From: Panagrolaimus kolymaensis
Taxonomy: Eukaryota; Nematoda; Chromadorea; Rhabditida; Panagrolaimidae
Direction: 5' to 3'
NCBI GenBank assembly: GCA_028622995.1
Contig: JAJQJQ010000077.1
Coordinates: 546,541 to 610,540 of the forward strand
Length of the DNA: 64,000 bases
Shown: positions 39,201-48,288 of the stretch, piece after piece
Layout: the number at the start of each line of letters is the position of its first letter
Position numbering within the stretch: position 1 is the first letter of the stretch
The notes under the pieces: generated by a model
What the model saw: only the letters and a program-made list of their open reading frames with translations
What the model was told of the DNA's origin: nothing
Databases searched by the model: none
Program-made: the position numbers and the translations under genes

Positions 39201-41140
39201 CATATCAAAACTATTGAAACCAGCGTTTTAGAAATTTTTTGTAAAATTTAGATTCAATCTTTCAACAATGAAACGCTTTAATAAATTATAAAAATAATAT
39301 TACTGCAAGAAAAATTAGTTTGGTTCGATCCAGGCATATCAAAACTATTGAAACCTGCGTTTTTGAAATTCTTTGTAAAATTTAGATTCAATCTTTCAAC
39401 AATGAAACGCTTTCTTTAATTATAAAATTGAAAATGCAGCAAGGAAATTTATGTTTTTTTCGATCCAGGCATATCAAAACTATTAAAATTTAGATTCAAT
39501 CTTTCAACAATGAAACGCTTTAATAAATTATAAAAATAATATTACTGCAAGAAAAATTAGTTTGGTTCGATCCAGGCATATCAAAACTATTGAAACCAGC
39601 GTTTTAGAAATTTTTTGTAAAATTTAGATTCAATCTTTCAACAATGAAACGCTTTAATAAATTATAAAAATAATATTACTGCAAGAAAAATTAGTTTGGT
39701 TCGATCCAGGCATATCAAAACTATTGAAACCAGCGTTTTAGAAATTTTTTGTAAAATTTAGATTCAATCTTTCAACAATGAAACGCTTTAATAAATTATA
39801 AAAATAATATTACTGCAAGAAAAATTAGTTTGGTTCGATCCAGGCATATCAAAACTATTGAAACCAGCGTTTTAGAAATTTTTTGTAAAATTTAGATTCT
39901 ATCTTTCAACAATGAAACGCTTTAATAAATTATAAAAATAATATTACTGCAAGAAAAATTAGTTTGGTTCGATCCAGGCATATCAAAACTATTGAAACCA
40001 GCGTTTTAGAAATTTTTTGTAAAATTTAGATTCAATCTTTCAACAATGAAACGCTTTCTTTAATTATAAAATTGAAAATGCAGCAAGGAAATTTATGTTT
40101 TTTTCGATCCAGGCATATCAAAACTATTAAAATTTAGATTCAATCTTTCAACAATGAAACGCTTTAATAAATTATAAAAATAATATTACTGCAAGAAAAA
40201 TTAGTTTGGTTCGATCCAGGCATATCAAAACTATTGAAACCAGCGTTTTAGAAATTTTTTGTAAAATTTAGATTCTATCTTTCAACAATGAAACGCTTTA
40301 ATAAATTATAAAAATAATATTACTGCAAGAAAAATTATTTTGGTTCGATCCAGGCATATCAAAACTATTGAAACCAGCGTTTTAGAAATTTTTTGTAAAA
40401 TTTAGATTCAATCTTTCAACAATGAAACGCTTTAATAAATTATAAAAATAATATTACTGCAAGAAAAATTAGTTTGGTTCGATCCAGGCATATCAAAACT
40501 ATTGAAACCAGCGTTTTAGAAATTTTTTGTAAAATTTAGATTCAATCTTTCAACAATGAAACGCTTTCTTTAATTATAAAATTGAAAATGCAGCAAGGAA
40601 ATTTATGTTTTTTTCGATCCAGGCATATCAAAACTATTAAAATTTAGATTCAATCTTTCAACAATGAAACGCTTTAATAAATTATAAAAATAATATTACT
40701 GCAAGAAAACTTAGTTTGGTTCGATCCAGGCATATCAAAACTATTGAAACCAGCGTTTTAGAAATTTTTTGTAAAATTTAGATTCTATCTTTCAACAATG
40801 AAACGCTTTAATAAATTATAAAAATAATATTACTGCAAGAAAAATTAGTTTGGTTCGATCCAGGCATATCAAAACTATTGAAACCTGCGTTTTAGAAATT
40901 TTTAGTAAAATTTAGATTCAATCTTTCAACAATGAAACGCTTTAATAAATTATAAAAATAATATTACTGCAAGAAAAATTAGTTTGGTTCGATCCAGGCA
41001 TATCAAAACTATTGAAACCAGCGTTTTAGAAATTTTTTGTAAAATTTAGATTCAATCTTTCAACAATGAAACGCTTTCTTTAATTATAAAAATGAAAATG
41101 CAGCAAGGAAATTTATGTTTTTTTCGATCCAGGCATATCA
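30290..41140. repeat. Satellite sub-block with a 376-bp higher-order repeat
   Basis: Class C monomers recur at 36283 then 36659, and at 38731, 39107 then 39483, spaced 376 bases. Each period holds one 107-bp and two longer monomers. Other segments insert extra class B monomers, and short class A runs appear at 32394-32800 and 33875-34070. Confidence 0.75.
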
Positions 41141-44100
41141 AAACTATTGAAACCTGCATTTTTCATTTATTTTTTCAATATTTTAATCGAATCTTTTCTG
41201 AATGAAACGTTTTATTTAATTATAAAAATGAAAATGCAGCAAGGAAATTTATGTTTTTTTCGATCCAGGCATATCAAAACTATTGAAACCTGCATTTTTC
41301 ATTTATTTTTTCAATATTTTAATCGAATCTTTTCTGAATGAAACGTTTTATTTAATTATAAAAATGAAAATGCAGCAAGGAAATTTATGTTTTTTTCGAT
41401 CCAGGCATATCAAAACTATTGAAACCTGCATTTTTCATTTATTTTTTCAATATTTTAATCGAATCTTTTCTGAATGAAACGTTTTATTTAATTATAAAAA
41501 TGAAAATGCAGCAAGGAAATTTATGTTTTTTTCGATCCAGGCATATCAAAACTATTGAAACCTGCATTTTTCATTTATTTTTTCAATATTTTAATCGAAT
41601 CTTTTCTGAATGAAACGTTTTATTTAATTATAAAAATGAAAATGCAGCAAGGAAATTTATGTTTTTTTCGATCCAGGCATATCAAAACTATTGAAACCTG
41701 CATTTTTCATTTATTTTTTCAATATTTTAATCGAATCTTTTCTGAATGAAACGTTTTATTTAATTATAAAAATGAAAATGCAGCAAGGAAATTTATGTTT
41801 TTTTCGATCCAGGCATATCAAAACTATTGAAACCTGCATTTTTCATTTATTTTTTCAATATTTTAATCGAATCTTTTCTGAATGAAACGTTTTATTTAAT
41901 TATAAAAATGAAAATGCAGCAAGGAAATTTATGTTTTTTTCGATCCAGGCATATCAAAACTATTGAAACCTGCATTTTTGATTTATTTTTTCAATATTTT
42001 AATCGAATCTTTTCTGAATGAAACGTTTTATTTAATTATAAAAATGAAAATGCAGCAAGGAAATTTATGTTTTTTTCGATCCAGGCATATCAAAACTATT
42101 GACACCTGCGTTTTTGAAATTCTTTGTAAAATTTAGATTCAATCTTTCAACAATGAAACGCTTTAATAAATTATAAAATTGAAAATGCGGCAAGAAAATT
42201 TATGATTTTTTCGATCCAGGCATATCAAAACTATTGAAACCTGCATTTTTGATTTATTTTTTCAATATTTTAATCGAAGCTTTTCTGAATGAAACGTTTT
42301 ATTTAATTATAAAAATGAAAATGCAGCAAGGAAATTTATGTTTTTTTCGATCCAGGCATATCAAAACTATTGAAACCTGCGTTTTTGAAATTCTTTGTAA
42401 AATTTAGATTCAATCTTTCAACAATGAAACGCTTTAATAAATTATAAAATTGAAAATGCGGCAAGAAAATTTATGATTTTTTCGATCCAGGCATATCAAA
42501 ACTATTGAAACCTGCATTTTTGATTTATTTTTTCATTATTTTAATCGAAGCTTTTCTGAATGAAACGCTTTAATAAATTATAAAAATAATTTTACTGCAA
42601 GAAAAATTAAGTTTGGTTCGATCCAGGCATATCAAAACTATTGAAACCTGCATTTTTGATTTATTTTTTCATTATTTTAATCGAAGCTTTTCTGAATGAA
42701 ACGCTTTAATAAATTATAAAAATAATTTTACTGCAAGAAAAATTAAGTTTGGTTCGATCCAGGCATATCAAAACTATTGAAACCTGCTTTTTTCATTTAT
42801 TTTTTCAATATTTTAATCGAAGCTTTTCTGAATGAAACGCTTTAATAAATTATAAAAATAATTTTACTGCAAGAAAAATTAAGTTTGGTTCGATCCAGGC
42901 ATATCAAAACTATTGAAACCTGCATTTTTCATTTATTTTTTCAATATTTTAATCGAATCTTTTCTGAATGAAACGTTTTATTTAATTATAAAAATGAAAA
43001 TGCAGCAAGGAAATTTATGTTTTTTTCGATCCAGGCATATCAAAACTATTGAAACCTGCATTTTTGATTTATTTTTTCAATATTTTAATCGAATCTTTTC
43101 TGAATGAAACGTTTTATTTAATTATAAAAATGAAAATGCAGCAAGGAAATTTATGTTTTTTTCGATCCAGGCATATCAAAACTATTGACACCTGCGTTTT
43201 TGAAATTCTTTGTAAAATTTAGATTCAATCTTTCAACAATGAAACGCTTTAATAAATTATAAAATTGAAAAAGCAGCAAGGAAATTTATGATTTTTTCGA
43301 TCCAGGCATATCAAAACTATTGAAACCTGCATTTTTGATTTATTTTTTCAATATTTTAATCGAATCTTTTCTGAATGAAACGCTTTAATAAATTATAAAA
43401 ATAAAAATTCATCAAGGAAATTTATGTTTTTTTCGATCCAGGCATATCAAAACTATTGAAACCTGCGTTTTTGAAATTCTTTGTAAAATTTAGATTCAAT
43501 CTTTCAACAATGAAACGCTTTAATAAATTATAAAATTGAAAAAGCAGCAAGGAAATTTATGATTTTTTCGATCCAGGCATATCAAAACTATTGAAACCTG
43601 CATTTTTGATTTATTTTTTCAATATTTTAATCGAATCTTTTCTGAATGAAACGCTTTAATAAATTATAAAAATAAAAATTCATCAAGGAAATTTATGTTT
43701 TTTTCGATCCAGGCATATCAAAACTATTGAAACCTGCGTTTTTGAAATTCTTTGTAAAATTTAGATTCAATCTTTCAACAATGAAACGCTTTAATAAATT
43801 ATAAAATTGAAAAAGCAGCAAGGAAATTTATGATTTTTTCGATCCAGGCATATCAAAACTATTGAAACCTGCGTTTTTGAAATTCTTTGTAAAATTTAGA
43901 TTCAATCTTTCAACAATGAAACGCTTTAATAAATTATAAAATTGAAAATGCGGCAAGAAAATTTATGATTTTTTCGATCCAGGCATATCAAAACTATTGA
44001 AACCTGCATTTTTGATTTATTTTTTCATTATTTTAATCGAAGCTTTTCTGAATGAAACGCTTTAATAAATTATAAAAATAATTTTACTGCAAGAAAAATT

Positions 44101-46839
44101 AAGTTTGGTTCGATCCAGGCATATCAAAACTATTGAAACCTGCATTTTTGATTTATTTTTTCATTATTTTAATCGAAGCTTTTCTGAATGAAACGCTTTA
44201 ATAAATTATAAAAATAATTTTACTGCAAGAAAAATTAAGTTTGGTTCGATCCAGGCATATCAAAACTATTGAAACCTGCTTTTTTCATTTATTTTTTCAA
44301 TATTTTAATCGAAGCTTTTCTGAATGAAACGCTTTAATAAATTATAAAAATAATTTTACTGCAAGAAAAATTAAGTTTGGTTCGATCCAGGCATATCAAA
44401 ACTATTGAAACCTGCATTTTTGATTTATTTTTTCATTATTTTAATCGAAGCTTTTCTGAATGAAACGTTGTATTTAATTATAAAAATAATATTACTGCAA
44501 GAAAATTTAAGTTTGGTTCGATCCAGGCATATCAAAACTATTGAAACCTGCTTTTTTCATTTATTTTTTCAATATTTTAATCGAATCTTTTCTGAATGAA
44601 ACGTTTTATTTAATTATAAAAATGAAAATGCAGCAAGGAAATTTATGTTTTTTTCGATCCAGGCATATCAAAACTATTGACACCTGCGTTTTTGAAATTC
44701 TTTGTAAAATTTAGATTCAATCTTTCAACAATGAAACGCTTTAATAAATTATAAAATTGAAAAAGCAGCAAGGAAATTTATGATTTTTTCGATCCAGGCA
44801 TATCAAAACTATTGAAACCTGCATTTTTGATTTATTTTTTCAATATTTTAATCGAATCTTTTCTGAATGAAACGCTTTAATAAATTATAAAAATAAAAAT
44901 TCATCAAGGAAATTTATGTTTTTTTCGATCCAGGCATATCAAAACTATTGAAACCTGCATTTTTGATTTATTTTTTCAATATTTTAATCGAATCTTTTCT
45001 GAATGAAACGTTTTATTTAATTATAAAAATGAAAATGCAGCAAGGAAATTTATGTTTTTTTCGATCCAGGCATATCAAAACTATTGACACCTGCGTTTTT
45101 GAAATTCTTTGTAAAATTTAGATTCAATCTTTCAACAATGAAACGCTTTAATAAATTATAAAATTGAAAAAGCAGCAAGGAAATTTATGATTTTTTCGAT
45201 CCAGGCATATCAAAACTATTGAAACCTGCATTTTTGATTTATTTTTTCAATATTTTAATCGAATCTTTTCTGAATGAAACGCTTTAATAAATTATAAAAA
45301 TAAAAATTCATCAAGGAAATTTATGTTTTTTTCGATCCAGGCATATCAAAACTATTGAAACCTGCATTTTTGATTTATTTTTTCAATATTTTAATCGAAT
45401 CTTTTCTGAATGAAACGTTTTATTTAATTATAAAAATGAAAATGCAGCAAGGAAATTTATGTTTTTTTCGATCCAGGCATATCAAAACTATTGACACCTG
45501 CGTTTTTGAAATTCTTTGTAAAATTTAGATTCAATCTTTCAACAATGAAACGCTTTAATAAATTATAAAATTGAAAAAGCAGCAAGGAAATTTATGATTT
45601 TTTCGATCCAGGCATATCAAAACTATTGAAACCTGCATTTTTGATTTATTTTTTCATTATTTTAATCGAAGCTTTTCTGAATGAAACGTTGTATTTAATT
45701 ATAAAAATAATATTACTGCAAGAAAATTTAAGTTTGGTTCGATCCAGGCATATCAAAACTATTGAAACCTGCTTTTTTCATTTATTTTTTCAATATTTTA
45801 ATCGAATCTTTTCTGAATGAAACGTTTTATTTAATTATAAAAATGAAAATGCAGCAAGGAAATTTATGATTTTTTCGATCCAGGCATATCAAAACTATTG
45901 AAACCTGCATTTTTCATTTATTTTTTCAATATTTTAATCGAAGCTTTTCTGAATGAAACGCTTTAATAAATTATAAAAATAAAAATTCATCAAGGAAATT
46001 TATGTTTTTTTCGATCCAGGCATATCAAAACTATTGAAACCTGCATTTTTGATTTATTTTTTCATTATTTTAATCGAAGCTTTTCTGAATGAAACGCTTT
46101 AATAAATTATAAAAATAAAAATTCATCAAGGAAATTTATGTTTTTTTCGATCCAGGCATATCAAAACTATTGAAACCTGCATTTTTGATTTATTTTTTCA
46201 ATATTTTAATCGAATCTTTTCTGAATGAAACGTTTTATTTAATTATAAAAATGAAAATGCAGCAAGGAAATTTATGTTTTTTTCGATCCAGGCATATCAA
46301 AACTATTGAAACCTGCATTTTTCATTTATTTTTTCAATATTTTAATCGAAGCTTTTCTGAATGAAACGCTTTAATAAATTATAAAAATAAAAATTCATCA
46401 AGGAAATTTATGTTTTTTTCGATCCAGGCATATCAAAACTATTGAAACCTGCATTTTTGATTTATTTTTTCAATATTTTAATCGAATCTTTTCTGAATGA
46501 AACGTTTTATTTAATTATAAAAATGAAAATGCAGCAAGGAAATTTATATTTTTTTCGATCCAGGCATATCAAAACTATTGACACCTGCGTTTTTGAAATT
46601 CTTTGTAAAATTTAGATTCAATCTTTCAACAATGAAACGCTTTAATAAATTATAAAATTGAAAAAGCAGCAAGGAAATTTATGATTTTTTCGATCCAGGC
46701 ATATCAAAACTATTGAAACCTGCATTTTTGATTTATTTTTTCATTATTTTAATCGAAGCTTTTCTGAATGAAACGTTGTATTTAATTATAAAAATAATAT
46801 TACTGCAAGAAAATTTAAGTTTGGTTCGATCCAGGCATA
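41140..46839. repeat. Satellite sub-block: homogeneous class A run, then mixed A/B
   Basis: Between about 41147 and 42060 at least six 136-bp class A monomers are nearly identical. After that, a class A plus B pattern of several hundred bases recurs (compare 43180-43560, 44680-45060 and 45090-45480). It ends at the junction with the Penelope-like unit. Confidence 0.7.
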
Positions 46840-46918
46840 TTTAGAATTCTAACAATTATTGGATGATACTAAACATTGCTTCAAAACAACAACGATAAAA
46901 TATTATTGCTCTTATGCA

Positions 46919-46924
46919 TATAAA
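46919..46924 (+). promoter_or_regulatory. TATA-like box of the element
   Basis: TATAAA in GCATATAAAGCC, 80 bases inside the unit, repeated in each copy (51935, 56951 and about 61971). It could drive the plus-strand element RNA. In copies 2-4 it also lies about 90 bases from the ATG of the divergent minus-strand gene. Function is inferred only. Confidence 0.3.
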
Positions 46925-47065
46925 GCCAAAATAACCACTTCCTTTTTTCAATCTTCAAAAAATTTATTTTTTCTCTAATTTCTTTTTCCCTTTTTTTCAA
47001 CTTTCATCATCGCTCAACTAAACTCTTTAATTTTATTATAATTTTATTTCAAACCTTAGACCATC

Positions 47066-47172
47066 GAACTCTACTGATGAGGCCCAACGATGCAGGTTTC
47101 CTTTTCAAACAAATGTAAAATACAAATTTACTTTTATAATTAGGATGTTTAGGGTTCAGGGCCGAAACATCC
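47066..47172 (+). ncRNA. Hammerhead-type ribozyme motif with permuted strand order, copy 1
   Basis: All conserved pieces are present. CTGATGA (47074-47080) is preceded by GAACTCTA (47066-47073) and followed by GGCCC (47081-47085). Downstream are GGATG (47143-47147), TT, TAGGGTTC (47150-47157), A, GGGCC (47159-47163), GAAA (47164-47167) and CATCC (47168-47172). Stem I pairs 47066-47073 with 47150-47157 (8 bp, one G.U). Stem II pairs 47081-47085 with 47159-47163 (5 bp), and stem III pairs 47143-47147 with 47168-47172 (5 bp). The predicted cleavage is after GUU at 47149. The three strand blocks run in the order opposite to a normal hammerhead. Hammerheads are known in Penelope-like elements. Confidence 0.75.
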
Positions 47173-47190
47173 AAAAATAATAAAACCATA

Positions 47191-47507
47191 AAAATTCAAT
47201 CTTAAAGATCTCGCTTTAATGTGTTTTTTTTAAGTTGAATTTTATTTATTTCCAATGTCATTAAACTAAGTTATTGCATTAGCAAAGCTTAGCTAACAAC
47301 CTTAATGCTGTTATGACATTCATTCATTTATATTTTTTGATTTTTTTAACATTCAAAAATCAATAAATCAAAAAAATTCAATCTTAAAGATCTCGCTTTA
47401 AAGTGATTTTTTTTAAGTTGAATTTTATTTATTCACAATGTCATTAAACTAAGTTATTGCATTAGCAAAGCTTAGCTAACAGCCTTAATGCTGTTGTGAC
47501 ATTTATT
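47191..47507 (+). repeat. Direct repeat of about 135 bp, offset 182, in the element leader
   Basis: AAAATTCAATCTTAAAGATC begins at 47191 and again at about 47373. Both copies run through AAGTTGAATTTTATTTATT and TTATTGCATTAGCAAAGC to a hairpin. The same arrangement occurs in each unit. Confidence 0.85.
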
Positions 47508-47605
47508 TACAATTTTGATTTTTGATTTTATTTCTTTAACTATCATAACCTAAAGTCTTCAAGTAATTGCTTTTAATGCAATTCTTGCACAACCTTAATG
47601 TTGTG
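47295..47605 (+). ncRNA. Three similar hairpins with CTTAAT loops
   Basis: Hairpins at 47295-47312 (AACAAC/GCTGTT, one mismatch), 47478-47495 (AACAGC/GCTGTT, perfect) and 47588-47605 (CACAAC/GTTGTG, perfect) all share the loop CTTAAT. The stem bases change in a paired manner, which suggests selection on RNA structure. The role is unknown: protein binding, packaging or translation control are all possible. Confidence 0.5.
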
Positions 47606-47817
47606 TTGACTTTTTTACAAAACTTTTTTATTTTTTGTAATTTGTTGATTTACTTCCAAATTGATGTGAGGTTGAAAAAGCCCACTCTTTGGAATAAATC
47701 TACGAACCCAGGAAATTAAAATTTCATTTATAAAATTCCTTTCACTATAAATTAAAACTTCCTGAGTGAACTCTGCTTATAACAATAATTTATAATTTTC
47801 ATTTAAATAATGCCCGC

Positions 47818-47841
47818 TTTGGAATTCGAAAGAATTCCAAG
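47818..47841 (+). ncRNA. Strong hairpin with GAAA tetraloop
   Basis: TTTGGAATTC and GAATTCCAAG form a 10-bp stem (one wobble) around a GAAA tetraloop, repeated in each unit. GNRA loops often make tertiary contacts. No function is known here. Confidence 0.45.
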
Positions 47842-48117
47842 AACCCGACATCCACACTGTTTATAAACCTTATTCTTTCATCCCACACAAAATGTGACTT
47901 AAATTACTCTTTCAACATTATTTCAGCTTACAACTTATAATTTTATTCAATTAAAATTATTTAATCTTAACCATTCTTTCTCTTTCCTTCTTTCCTCTCT
48001 TCATAAAAGGGCAATTCAAAAACCCTAAATCTGTACAATATATATTTAATAATTTCCTTCTTATTCTTTCTTCGAAATTAGTTATAACTTACAAAATTAT
48101 TCAAATATGGTTTATTA

Positions 48118-48288
48118 AACGGATTCAACGTGAACCGTTCAACTGCCTTTGAGTGATAAAAGTGGAGATCCGGACGGGAGGGATCTGACCATGCTGCCAG
48201 CAGTTGTAAAAAATACGGTTTTCATGCCTGTACCGAGAGAGGCCGCTCTCTAAAACACATCTCGTGCCGTCTTGGTGGAGAAACCGCC
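48118..48288 (+). promoter_or_regulatory. Hairpin-rich leader at the start of the RT frame
   Basis: Successive stems: AACGG..CCGTT (48118-48139), AGATCC..GGATCT (48166-48186), AGAGAG-GCCG-CTCTCT (48236-48251) and GGTGG-AGAAA-CCGCC (48274-48288). The block is far more GC-rich than its surroundings and covers the entry into the main ORF. A 20-codon ORF (ATG 48191, stop TAA 48251-48253) sits inside it in another frame. Confidence 0.5.

Larger units (their letters stand above)
26576..46839. repeat. 20-kb satellite array, monomers of about 136, 134 and 107 bp
   Basis: Roughly 150 head-to-tail monomers share the core TCGATCCAGGCATATCAAAA followed by CTATT. Class A (136 bp) continues GAAACCTGCATTTTT and a Phe/Ile-like T-rich stretch, then GAATGAAACGTTTTATTT. 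Class B (134-135 bp) continues with GCGTTTTAGAAATT and TAAAATTTAGATTC. Class C (107 bp) is class B lacking about 27 bases after the core, so CTATT joins directly to AAAATTTAG. The right half of each monomer also switches between two forms (AATGCAGCAAGGAAATTTATG and ATTACTGCAAGAAAAATTA). The repeated 64-codon frames start on TTG and span monomer boundaries, so they are not genes. The array ends abruptly at 46839, against the Penelope-like unit. Confidence 0.95.

Noticed and set aside
26660..46364. More than thirty 64-codon plus-strand frames of near-identical sequence
   Set aside because: They start on TTG rather than ATG, span monomer boundaries and exist only because the satellite core lacks stops in one frame. 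No splice or start context supports a protein.
26576..46839. CRISPR-like array of conserved cores with variable spacers
   Set aside because: The host is eukaryotic, and the variable parts are themselves a few recurring sequence classes, not unique spacers. It is a satellite.
47141..47160. TTTAGGGTTCAGGG as telomere-like repeat
   Set aside because: Only one or two degenerate repeats, fully explained by ribozyme stems I and II.
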